The position numbers and the translations under genes were made by a program. Positions 17,724 through 25,287 of a stretch of DNA of 64,000 nt are shown piece after piece. The stretch lies in the NCBI GenBank assembly GCA_050157065.1, contig CP189573.1; one strand, 5' to 3'. The notes below the pieces were generated by a model, which worked only from the letters and a program-made list of their open reading frames with translations, was not told the DNA's origin and did not search any database. The DNA is from Avipropionibacterium sp050157065. GTDB lineage: Bacteria > Actinomycetota > Actinomycetes > Propionibacteriales > Propionibacteriaceae. Position 1 is the first letter of the stretch; each line of letters begins with the position of its first letter.

Positions 17724-18475
17724 TCACCTGCCAGACCGTGGCCAAGAGCTACAGCGACGAGGTGTCGATCGGGCCGGTCGACCTTCACATCCCCGCCGGC
17801 GGCATCACCGCCCTGGTGGGACCCAACGGCGCGGGCAAGTCGACGCTGCTGACCATGATCGGCCGGTTGCTCGGGATGGACCGGGGCGCGATCGAGATCG
17901 CGGGGTACGACGTCGCCTCGACCAAGTCGAAGGACCTCGCCAAGATCGTCTCGATCCTGCGGCAGGAGAACCACTTCATCACCCGGCTGACGATCCGCCA
18001 GCTCGTCGGCTTCGGCCGCTTCCCGTACAGCGCCGGCCGGTTGACCGTCGTCGACGAGGACGTGATCAACAAGGCGATCAGCTTCCTCGGCCTCGAGGAG
18101 CTGGAGAATCGCTACCTCGACGAGCTGTCGGGTGGTCAGCGGCAGCGCGCGTACGTGGCGATGGTGCTCGCCCAGGACACCGAGTACGTGCTGCTGGACG
18201 AGCCGCTGAACAACCTCGACATGCGCCACTCGGTGCAGATGATGAAGCACCTGCGGCGAGCCGCCACCGAGCTGCGACGCACCATCGTGATCGTGCTGCA
18301 CGACATCAACTTCGCCGCCCACTACGCCGACCACATCTGCGCGATGAAGAACGGCGAGGTCAGCCACTTCGGCACACCGGACGAGATCATGCGAGAAACC
18401 GTGCTGTCGGAGATCTTCGACACCCGGGTGGACGTGGTCGAGGGTCCCCGCGGCCGACTCGCGGTGTACTACTGA
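17720..18475 (+). CDS. Iron-siderophore ABC transporter ATP-binding protein (FecE/FepC type)
   Basis: A 251-residue ATPase with Walker A GPNGAGKST, signature LSGGQRQRA, Walker B VLLDEPLNNLD and switch histidine VLHDINFA. It powers import by the two permeases. The GTG start overlaps the permease stop by 4 nt. Its 3' end overlaps the convergent siderophore-interacting gene by 7 nt, so the two mRNAs are complementary at their ends. Confidence 0.93.
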   Translation: MITCQTVAKSYSDEVSIGPVDLHIPAGGITALVGPNGAGKSTLLTMIGRLLGMDRGAIEIAGYDVASTKSKDLAKIVSILRQENHFITRLTIRQLVGFGRFPYSAGRLTVVDEDVINKAISFLGLEELENRYLDELSGGQRQRAYVAMVLAQDTEYVLLDEPLNNLDMRHSVQMMKHLRRAATELRRTIVIVLHDINFAAHYADHICAMKNGEVSHFGTPDEIMRETVLSEIFDTRVDVVEGPRGRLAVYY

Positions 18476-19299
18476 CCCTCGGCGAGGGCCGCCTCCTGCT
18501 CGTCGACCGGCTGCAGCCACGCCCGCTTGTCCTGTCGCCACCCCGCGTCGTCGAGGCCGAACTTCCAGTAGCCGGAGATCGACATCTCCTTCGCCGACAG
18601 GCCGCGGTCCACCCGCAGGTGCCGCCGCAACCCGCGGACGAAACCGGCCTCCCCGTGCACGAACGGCGCGATCGGGCCGAGAGCCTGCCACTGCACCACG
18701 TACTCGGTGGCGCGGGCGTACCCGCGCACCAGGTCGGGATCGACGATCCACTCGACCGGCAGCGGCCCGGGCAACGGCCGGACGTCGGCCTCGTCCTCCA
18801 CCACCACGACGACCTGGCCGTTCGCTCCGGCCGGCAGCACCTCCAGCGCCGCCTCGATCGCTGGCAGCGCGGAGAGGTCACCGACCAACAGGTGCGTCAC
18901 GTCGCCGGTCGGCGGGGCGTACCCGCCACCGGGACCGCGGAACGTCACCGTCTCGCCGACCTGGACGTTGCGCGCCCACGGACCTGCCAGCCCCTCGTCG
19001 CCGTGCACGACCATGTCGAGGTCGAACTCGCCGGCCTCGACCCGCCAGTTGCGGATCGTGTACGTCCGCAGCACGGGATCGCCGTCGGCATCGGGCAGCG
19101 CCAGCTTCAGGTACACGTCGGTGCAGTCGTTGGGCGCCACCTCACCGCTGCTGACCGCCTCGCTGTGCACGGCCACCCGGATCAGGTGGGGGCTCAGCAC
19201 CTCCTTCGACCGGACGGTCGCGGTGTGGGCCGGGCGATCCTTGCGGCCCTTGCGGTCCTGGGGATCGGGCCGGTCCTGGGGTTGGGGGCGATCAGTCAC
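18469..19299 (-). CDS. Siderophore-interacting protein (FAD-binding ferric reductase)
   Basis: A 276-residue SIP/ViuB-family flavoprotein that would release iron from imported ferric siderophores by reduction. Motifs are RTYTIRNWR (FAD binding), HGDEGLAGPWA and the C-terminal HGEAGFVRGLRRHL and SISGYWKFG, all typical of the family. The first 20 residues are an Asp/Arg/Pro/Gln-rich tail. The GTG at 19299 is preceded by AAGGTGAA; a GTG at 19425 would add an unrelated 42 residues. It converges on the uptake operon and a second IdeR-like box lies about 195 bp upstream. Confidence 0.88.
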   Translation of the reverse strand: MTDRPQPQDRPDPQDRKGRKDRPAHTATVRSKEVLSPHLIRVAVHSEAVSSGEVAPNDCTDVYLKLALPDADGDPVLRTYTIRNWRVEAGEFDLDMVVHGDEGLAGPWARNVQVGETVTFRGPGGGYAPPTGDVTHLLVGDLSALPAIEAALEVLPAGANGQVVVVVEDEADVRPLPGPLPVEWIVDPDLVRGYARATEYVVQWQALGPIAPFVHGEAGFVRGLRRHLRVDRGLSAKEMSISGYWKFGLDDAGWRQDKRAWLQPVDEQEAALAEGQ

Positions 19300-19492
19300 G
19301 CGGTTCACCTTATCTTCGTCAGCATCATCGGAATCGGGCCCGGCACCGAGCAGCAGCACCACCGGCGACGACGAACGGCCCGGCCGGGAGCACAGGACGT
19401 TCCCGACCGGGCAGGTCGCCGCCACGCCCGACGGGGCAAGGGTCGGGCCGGCGCTTCCAGAGGACAGCTGGGAACGAGCTCCAGCTGGGTAC

Positions 19493-19511
19493 TAAGGCAA
19501 GCCTAAGCTAA
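19493..19511. promoter_or_regulatory. Second IdeR/DtxR-like iron box
   Basis: TAAGGCAAGCCTAAGCTAA matches TTAGGTTAGGCTAACCTAA at 14 of 19 positions. It lies between the divergent siderophore-interacting gene (start 19299) and the ATP-grasp operon (start 19593), so it could repress either or both. The functional match favours the siderophore-interacting gene. Confidence 0.65.
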
Positions 19512-19579
19512 CAACCTCCCCGGGTGGATGCCAGTCCACGGTCGTGTGAGGGCGGTCACGGGGCTGGCCGGCAGCGAAG

Positions 19580-19585
19580 TAGAGT
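19580..19585 (+). promoter_or_regulatory. -10 box of a probable leaderless promoter (ATP-grasp operon)
   Basis: TAGAGT ends 7 nt before the ATG at 19593. No ribosome site fits in between, which favours leaderless translation. Confidence 0.45.
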
Positions 19586-19592
19586 CCCGCAC

Positions 19593-21206
19593 ATGGCGGA
19601 CATGTTTGCGCGGTACCCGAGCGGAGGGCCTGCCCATGACGAGATGGTCGACTCCTCCGGCGCCGTCCGGCCCTCGTACGCCGCCCTGCACGAGACGCTG
19701 CGCGGCCTCGGCCCCGAGGAACTGCACAACATCGCCGAGTCACTGGCCAGCAACTACTTCGACGCCGGCGTCACCTTCGACGTCGGTGGGGTGGAGCGGC
19801 CGTTCCCGCTCGACGTCGTACCGCGCATCCTCGCCGAGCAGGAGTGGGAGACCATCTCGACCGGGGTGGCGCAGCGGGTCCGCGCCCTGGAGGCCTTCTT
19901 GGGCGACGTGTACGGCCGGCAGTCGCTGCTCACCGACGAGGTGATCCCGCGCCGGTTGATCACCTCCTCGACCCACTACCAGCGAGCCGTGCACGGGGTC
20001 GCCCCACCCAACGGCGTCCGGATCCACGTCGCCGGGATCGACCTGATCCGCACCCCGCAGGGGGACGTGAGGGTACTCGAGGACAACGTGCGCGTGCCGA
20101 GCGGGGTGTCGTACGTGATGACCAACCGGCAGGCGATGGTGTCGGCCCTGCCGGGCGCCTTCCGGCACACCCGGATCCGGCCGGTGTCGGGCTATCCGCA
20201 ACGACTGCTCGCCGCGCTGCGCGCCGCCCGGCCGACCGGGGTGGACGACCCGACCGTGGTGGTGCTCACCCCCGGGGTCTACAACTCCGCCTACTTCGAG
20301 CACACGCTGTTGGCACGCAGCATGGGTGTCGAGCTCGTCGAGGGACGCGACCTGGTCTGCCGTCGCGGACGGGTCTACATGCGCACCACCCAGGGCCTGC
20401 GGCGGGTCGACGTGATCTACCGGCGGGTCGACGACGACTTCCTCGACCCGGTGCACTTCCGACCCGACTCGATGCTCGGCGTGCCCGGTCTGGTGAACGC
20501 GGTCCGGACCGGCGGGGTGGTGCTGGCGAACGCGCTGGGCAACGGGGTCGCCGACGACAAGCTGCTCTACACCTACGTACCGGACCTGATCAAGTACTAC
20601 CTCGGCGAGGAACCGATCATCGCCAACGTCGACACCTGGCGGCTGGAGGAGCCCGACGCCCGCGAGGAGGTGCTCGACCGACTCGACGAGTTGGTCGTCA
20701 AGCCGGTCGACGGGTCCGGCGGCAAGGGCATCGTGATCGGCCCCTTCGCCACCGCCGAGGAGCTCGCCGCCCTGCGCGAACGGGTGTTGGCCGAGCCGCG
20801 CGGCTGGATCGCACAACCGCTGGTGCAGCTGTCGACGGTGCCGACTCTGGTCGACGACGAGATCGCACCCCGACACGTCGACCTGCGACCGTTCGCGGTC
20901 AACAACGGCGACGAGGTGTGGGTGCTGCCCGGCGGGCTGACCCGGGTCGCGTTGCCCGAGGGCGAACTGATCGTGAACTCCAGCCGGGGTGGCGGTTCGA
21001 AGGACACCTGGGTGGTCGCCGGTCGGGCCGGCGGTGCCGCCGAGGGCGAGGTCACCGACACCACACCCGGTACGGTGCGTCCCGAGCACATCGTCGCGCC
21101 GTCGGTGCCACGACCCGAGGGGGAGTCGATGGACGCCAGTCACACCGAACAGGTCCAGCAACAACAGCAGCACCATGATCAGGACGAGGGGGTGGCGTCG
21201 TGCTGA
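19593..21206 (+). CDS. Circularly permuted type 2 ATP-grasp protein
   Basis: A 537-residue member of the DUF404/407 family, with ITSSTHYQRAVHGV, VLEDNVRVPSGVSYV, a nucleotide-binding loop KPVDGSGGKGIVIG, and the metal-binding end NSSRGGGSKDTWV. ATP-grasp enzymes join a carboxylate to an amine; in this conserved neighbourhood a peptide-like product or modification is suspected but the substrate is unknown. The last 50 residues are a Gln/His-rich low-complexity tail (QVQQQQQHHDQ). The gene overlaps the alpha-E gene by 7 nt. An in-frame ATG at 19602 is a less likely start. Confidence 0.9.
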   Translation: MADMFARYPSGGPAHDEMVDSSGAVRPSYAALHETLRGLGPEELHNIAESLASNYFDAGVTFDVGGVERPFPLDVVPRILAEQEWETISTGVAQRVRALEAFLGDVYGRQSLLTDEVIPRRLITSSTHYQRAVHGVAPPNGVRIHVAGIDLIRTPQGDVRVLEDNVRVPSGVSYVMTNRQAMVSALPGAFRHTRIRPVSGYPQRLLAALRAARPTGVDDPTVVVLTPGVYNSAYFEHTLLARSMGVELVEGRDLVCRRGRVYMRTTQGLRRVDVIYRRVDDDFLDPVHFRPDSMLGVPGLVNAVRTGGVVLANALGNGVADDKLLYTYVPDLIKYYLGEEPIIANVDTWRLEEPDAREEVLDRLDELVVKPVDGSGGKGIVIGPFATAEELAALRERVLAEPRGWIAQPLVQLSTVPTLVDDEIAPRHVDLRPFAVNNGDEVWVLPGGLTRVALPEGELIVNSSRGGGSKDTWVVAGRAGGAAEGEVTDTTPGTVRPEHIVAPSVPRPEGESMDASHTEQVQQQQQHHDQDEGVASC

Positions 21207-22129
21207 GCCGGATCGCCGAATCACTGTTCTGGATCGGCCGCTACATCGAGCGGGCCGAGGACACCGCCCGCTTCCTCGACGTCCACCTGCGACTGCTGGT
21301 GGAGGACCCGTGGAAGTCCGAGGACGACGCCTGCCGTGACCTGCTGAGCCTGATGGGGTTGCAGGTCGACCATCCCGATCGGGAGATGCTGGTGCAGCTG
21401 CTGGCCCACGACACCACCAGCACCGCCTCCATCGCCTCCAGCTGGGGGGCCGCCCGCGACAACGCCCGTCGGGCCCGGGAGGTCATCCCGTCGGAGGTGT
21501 GGGAGGTGATCAACACCACCTGGCACCAACTGCCGGCCCGTCGTCGTGGCGGCCACACCGCCTTCTGCAACTGGGCCCGGGAGCGGTCGGCGCTGTTGAT
21601 GGGCACCGCCCGCTCGGCGATGGTGCACGACGAGGGCTACCAGTTCTTCATCCTCGGCCGGCACCTCGAACAGGCCGACATGACCGCCCGGCTGGTGTCG
21701 GCGGCGACCCTGGTCGGCACCAACCCGTGGCCGGCCGTGCTGCGCGGCTGTGGTGCCCACGACGCCTTCCTGCGCACCTACCGCGGCGTGCAGGCAGGCC
21801 GCGAGGCGGCGGAGTTCCTGATCCAGGACGACCGCTTCCCACGGTCGGTGATGTACGGCCTGGTCGGGGCCACCAATTCACTGGAGTTGATCACGCCCCT
21901 GCTCGGCGGCTCGGGCCCGGGCCGTACGGAGGCCCGGGACACCCTGTACCAGTTGGGTCGGTTGCGTGCGCGGTTGACGTACACCCCGATGACAGACCTG
22001 TTGGACAATCTGGCCGAATACATGGTGGAGGTGCAGGAGGGCTGTGACTTGGTGACCAAGATCATTTCGGGCAGCTTCTTCTCCGTCACCGACACCACCA
22101 CGTCGTGGGTCACCGAGGGGGTCGGCTGA
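21200..22129 (+). CDS. Alpha-E domain protein (DUF403)
   Basis: A 309-residue all-helical protein opening MLSRIAESLFWIGRYIERAEDTARF, here abbreviated by its core LFWIGRYIERAEDTAR, the signature of alpha-E proteins. The family is found almost only next to circularly permuted ATP-grasp and transglutaminase genes and is thought to be a partner subunit. The GTG start lies inside the ATP-grasp gene, and the stop shares a base with the transglutaminase ATG. Confidence 0.92.
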   Translation: MLSRIAESLFWIGRYIERAEDTARFLDVHLRLLVEDPWKSEDDACRDLLSLMGLQVDHPDREMLVQLLAHDTTSTASIASSWGAARDNARRAREVIPSEVWEVINTTWHQLPARRRGGHTAFCNWARERSALLMGTARSAMVHDEGYQFFILGRHLEQADMTARLVSAATLVGTNPWPAVLRGCGAHDAFLRTYRGVQAGREAAEFLIQDDRFPRSVMYGLVGATNSLELITPLLGGSGPGRTEARDTLYQLGRLRARLTYTPMTDLLDNLAEYMVEVQEGCDLVTKIISGSFFSVTDTTTSWVTEGVG

Positions 22130-22989
22130 TGCGTCTCAGTGTTGATCATGTGACGGGGTTCGAGTACGCCTCGCCGGTCCGGGCCTCCTACAACGAGGCG
22201 CGACTCACCCCGCTGACCTCGGCCCGGCAGAGCGTGTGGAGCAGCCGGGTCACCATCGACCCGTCGCCGTGGTCGTACACCTACACCGACTACTGGGGCA
22301 GCCAGGTCACCGCATTCGAACTGCACGACCAGCACCGAACCCTGTCGGTACAGGGATTCTCGGTGGTGGAGACCCGCGACCCCGAGCATGACTGGGCCCA
22401 CTCCCCGCAGGTGTTCTCCGACGAGTACGACTTCGCCCGACTGCACTCCGACGCGCTGATGGACCGTCACGCCGAGCTGTTGGTGAACGCCGACCGGACC
22501 CGCCCACCGACCGAGCTGGCAGCCCGGACCCGACAACTCGCCGCCGCCAGTGACCCACGCCAGACCGTGCTCGACGTGTGCGAGGTGATCAGCGACCACC
22601 TGGAGTACCAGGGCGGCTCGACACAGGTGCAGTCCACCGCGGCCGAGGCGTGGCAGGGCGGACGCGGGGTCTGCCAGGACTTCGCCCACCTCGCGATCGG
22701 TGCCCTGCGCACCGTCGGCATCCCGAGCCGGTACGTGTCGGGCTACCTGCACCCGCGGGGCACGACGGCCGAGATCGGCTCGGAGGTCGAGGGTGAGAGC
22801 CACGCCTGGTTCGAGTTCTGGTGCGGCCAGTGGTACGCCTACGACCCGTCGAGTCGCCGGGTGCCCGGGGAGGCGTACGTCCGGATCGGCCACGGCCGCG
22901 ACTACCTGGACGTGGCCCCACTCCGCGGCACCTACGCCGGCGGCGAATCGGAGATGTTCGTGACCGTCACCTTGACCCGTCTCGGCTGA
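22129..22989 (+). CDS. Transglutaminase-like cysteine protease family protein
   Basis: A 286-residue protein with an N-terminal beta domain (about 1-140) and a transglutaminase core. The core has the catalytic Cys in GRGVCQDFAHL, His in GESHAWFEFW and Asp in YDPSS. No signal peptide is present, so it acts in the cytoplasm. In this gene set it may cleave or transfer the amide made by the ATP-grasp enzyme; that is inference from conserved context. Coupled by TGATG to the alpha-E gene. Confidence 0.92.
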   Translation: MRLSVDHVTGFEYASPVRASYNEARLTPLTSARQSVWSSRVTIDPSPWSYTYTDYWGSQVTAFELHDQHRTLSVQGFSVVETRDPEHDWAHSPQVFSDEYDFARLHSDALMDRHAELLVNADRTRPPTELAARTRQLAAASDPRQTVLDVCEVISDHLEYQGGSTQVQSTAAEAWQGGRGVCQDFAHLAIGALRTVGIPSRYVSGYLHPRGTTAEIGSEVEGESHAWFEFWCGQWYAYDPSSRRVPGEAYVRIGHGRDYLDVAPLRGTYAGGESEMFVTVTLTRLG

Positions 22990-22998
22990 GGAGAGCCC

Positions 22999-23505
22999 AT
23001 GACCAACCCACCACAACAAGGCGGCGCGCCGTGGGGACCACCACCGGACCAGCCCGGGTGGGGTGACACCACCCACCTCGCCCCACCCCAGCAGGCCCCA
23101 CCACCTCAGCAGGCCCAGCACCCCGGGTACGGCCACGCCCCGTACGGTCAACCCGGCCACCAGGGCGCGCAGGGGCAGCAGGGTGCGCAGGGTCAACAGG
23201 CACAGCGGGCGATCACGGTGGTGACGACCGAGACCATTGCGGGCCGGCAGGTGACCCGCTCCCTGGGCGAGGTGATCGGCGTAGCCACGCGCTCCCGCGA
23301 GATCGGCCGCAAGGAGAACCCCGACACGGCCTACCCCGCGCTGTTGCTGCGGTCGCGGCAGGAGGCGGTCGCGAAGATGATCGAGATGGCCCAGGCCGCC
23401 GGCGCCGACGCGGTGGTGGGGTTGGCGTTCGACTCCTCCGAGATCACCCAGACGTTGAGCGAGGTCGTCGCGTACGGCACCGCGGTGGAGCTCGATCGCC
23501 CCTGA
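22999..23505 (+). CDS. YbjQ/UPF0145-like protein with Pro/Gln-rich N-terminus
   Basis: A 168-residue protein. The first 68 residues are a disordered Pro/Gln/Gly/His tail (for example GQPGHQGAQGQQGAQGQQ). The rest is a YbjQ-type domain: ITVVTTETIAGRQVTRSLGE, then AVAKMIEMAQAAGADAVVGL and an end strand. YbjQ domains form pentamers and are called heavy-metal-binding only by weak analogy. A GAGGAG site lies just upstream, and the gene follows the transglutaminase by 9 nt, so it belongs to the same operon. Confidence 0.87.
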   Translation: MTNPPQQGGAPWGPPPDQPGWGDTTHLAPPQQAPPPQQAQHPGYGHAPYGQPGHQGAQGQQGAQGQQAQRAITVVTTETIAGRQVTRSLGEVIGVATRSREIGRKENPDTAYPALLLRSRQEAVAKMIEMAQAAGADAVVGLAFDSSEITQTLSEVVAYGTAVELDRP

Positions 23506-23616
23506 GGCCCGCACCTGCCCTCCGGGTGACCGGTACGACAACTCGAGGTGACCGACCGGTGGGCGTGTTGTCCACCGGCGCAAGGTGAGGGAGACTGTGC
23601 GTGGAAGGGAGTCTGC

Positions 23617-24507
23617 ATGCCTCGACAGTTCATCACCGGGCAGAAGATCCGCGAGCACGTCCAGCGGCTCGGTGAGCTGTACCCGCCGATCCCGGTCGAC
23701 AGCGTCGACTTCACCGTGCACGACCCCACCGAGCTGACGCGCCGGTTCGGGCACGTCCTGGACTACCTCGCCCGGGTCGAGCTCGAGGTCGACCGTAACG
23801 TGCTTGAACTGCTGGTCCTGCTGCCCGACGTCGACGAGACCAACCGGATGTTCTACGCCGACGTGTGGCACCCGCAGGAGATCCAGCACGGGCTGATCCT
23901 CGACCGGTTGCAGACCGACCTCGGCCAGCCACCGGCCGTGCCGACCAACGACGTCGCGGCCCGGGTGAAGTTGCTCGCCCCGCTGGCCCACATCAAGCCG
24001 ATCCAGGAGATCGTCCGCTTCCTGTACTTCCTCACCGGCGCCAGCACCGAGCGGCAGGCCGTACTCGCCTACAACCGGCTGACCGGCGGGCTCAACGAGA
24101 TGGGCGAGACCGCGATCGCGGAGACGCTGATCGGCCCGATCAAGCAGCAGGAGCCCGGGCACTTCGCGTTCTACCAGATGTCGGCGACCTCGATGATCCA
24201 GCACGAGGTGCTCAAGCCGTGGCAGCTCTACCTGGCCAGGATCCTGCGGGAGCGGTCGTTCGGGCTGGTCGGCACCAACCACAACAACGAGTACCGCAAG
24301 CAGTACGGCGGAGTCGTGGTCGCCCTGGGGCTGGACGAGAAGCTCGAGTCGTACGCCCGGGAGATCGGCCGGCTCGAGGCTCGGCTGCTGTGGGCCAAGG
24401 AGAAGGGGATGGAGTTCCCCCCGTACGTCCTCCGGTCACTGCGCGAGAGCGTCTCGATGTATCGCGACGAGATCCTCGGCGGCGGCGCTCAGTCCGCGAC
24501 CGCCTGA
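23617..24507 (+). CDS. Ferritin-like (di-iron-type) helical protein
   Basis: A 296-residue helical protein. Glu and ExxH motifs in pairs, HPQEIQHGL (about residue 85) and KQQEPGHFAFYQM (about residue 172), with intervening Glu residues in STERQAVLAYNRL, resemble the four-helix ligand set of ferritin-like or acyl-ACP desaturase-like proteins. Relatives in actinobacteria are often mislabelled as GTP-binding LepA, but there is no P-loop here. GGAAGGGAG precedes the ATG. Its last 19 nt overlap the convergent HAD gene. The gene is 111 nt after the YbjQ-like gene and may share its transcript. Confidence 0.65.
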   Translation: MPRQFITGQKIREHVQRLGELYPPIPVDSVDFTVHDPTELTRRFGHVLDYLARVELEVDRNVLELLVLLPDVDETNRMFYADVWHPQEIQHGLILDRLQTDLGQPPAVPTNDVAARVKLLAPLAHIKPIQEIVRFLYFLTGASTERQAVLAYNRLTGGLNEMGETAIAETLIGPIKQQEPGHFAFYQMSATSMIQHEVLKPWQLYLARILRERSFGLVGTNHNNEYRKQYGGVVVALGLDEKLESYAREIGRLEARLLWAKEKGMEFPPYVLRSLRESVSMYRDEILGGGAQSATA

Positions 24508-25172
24508 GCCAACACCTCCAGCCGGACCCGCCCGTCGACCACGCTGAACCGCACCTGCGACAGGTCGGGCACGACGTGGTCGGCCGTCAGGTCGGCCGCC
24601 GCGCTCGTCGTCGTCACCGCAAGGGTGGCGCAGCCGGCGGCGCGGGCGGCGGTCAGCCCGGACGGGGCGTCCTCCACCACCAGGCAGTCGGCCGGGTCGA
24701 CCCCGAGTCGCCGGGCCGCCAACAGGAACGGGTCGGGTGCCGGCTTGCCGTGCTCCACGTCATCGGCGGTCACCACGACGTCGGGCCGGACCAGCCCCGA
24801 CGCCGCCAGCCGGGCGTCGGCCAACTCCCGGGTGCAGGAGGTCGCGATCGCGTTCGGTACGGCGACCAGCGCGGCCAACGCTGCGGCCGCCCCCGGCAGC
24901 AGGACGATGTCGGAGACGTCGCCGACCTCCAACTCGGTGACGCGCGCGAGTGCGTCAGGCACCTGGTCCGCGGGGACGAACCGGGCGACGATCGAGCGCG
25001 CGGGCACCCCGTGAAAGCCCTGCAGGGCCAACGGATCGATGCCGTACTCCACCGCCCAGGCCACCCAGGAACGCACCACCGCCGGAGTCGAGTCGATCAG
25101 GGTGCCGTCGAGGTCGAACAGGACGGCGGCGAACGTCGGCGAGGCCGGGTCGGCGGCGGGCTGAGAGCTCAC
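24489..25172 (-). CDS. HAD-superfamily phosphatase (phosphosugar phosphatase-like)
   Basis: A 227-residue HAD hydrolase with motif I LFDLDGTLIDST, motif II Ser/Thr in IATSCTRE, Lys in HGKPAPDPF and the acidic motif IV VVEDAPSGL. The cap insertion (about 30-95) is of the beta-phosphoglucomutase/2-deoxyglucose-6-phosphatase type, so a small phosphorylated sugar is a likely substrate. The GTG start is preceded at 6 nt by a TACCGT -10 box. Its 3' end overlaps the ferritin-like gene by 19 nt on the opposite strand. Confidence 0.9.
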   Translation of the reverse strand: MSSQPAADPASPTFAAVLFDLDGTLIDSTPAVVRSWVAWAVEYGIDPLALQGFHGVPARSIVARFVPADQVPDALARVTELEVGDVSDIVLLPGAAAALAALVAVPNAIATSCTRELADARLAASGLVRPDVVVTADDVEHGKPAPDPFLLAARRLGVDPADCLVVEDAPSGLTAARAAGCATLAVTTTSAAADLTADHVVPDLSQVRFSVVDGRVRLEVLAQAVAD

Positions 25173-25178
25173 TACTCA

Positions 25179-25184
25179 ACGGTA
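25179..25184 (-). promoter_or_regulatory. -10 box of a probable leaderless promoter (HAD gene)
   Basis: TACCGT on the minus strand ends 6 nt before the GTG at 25172. Confidence 0.4.
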
Positions 25185-25287
25185 GCCGAGGCCCAAGATG
25201 GAGACTCGTGCAGTGTACGGTTGGGACTCGTCAGAGCCATGCCTTTCCCCATGCACCCTGCCTGCTGTCTCCCGTGAGGAAGTCTCG

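Noticed and set aside
23617..24507. GTP-binding protein LepA, a label often attached to this family
   Set aside because: No G1-G4 GTPase motifs and only 296 residues; the ExxH pairs favour a ferritin-like fold.
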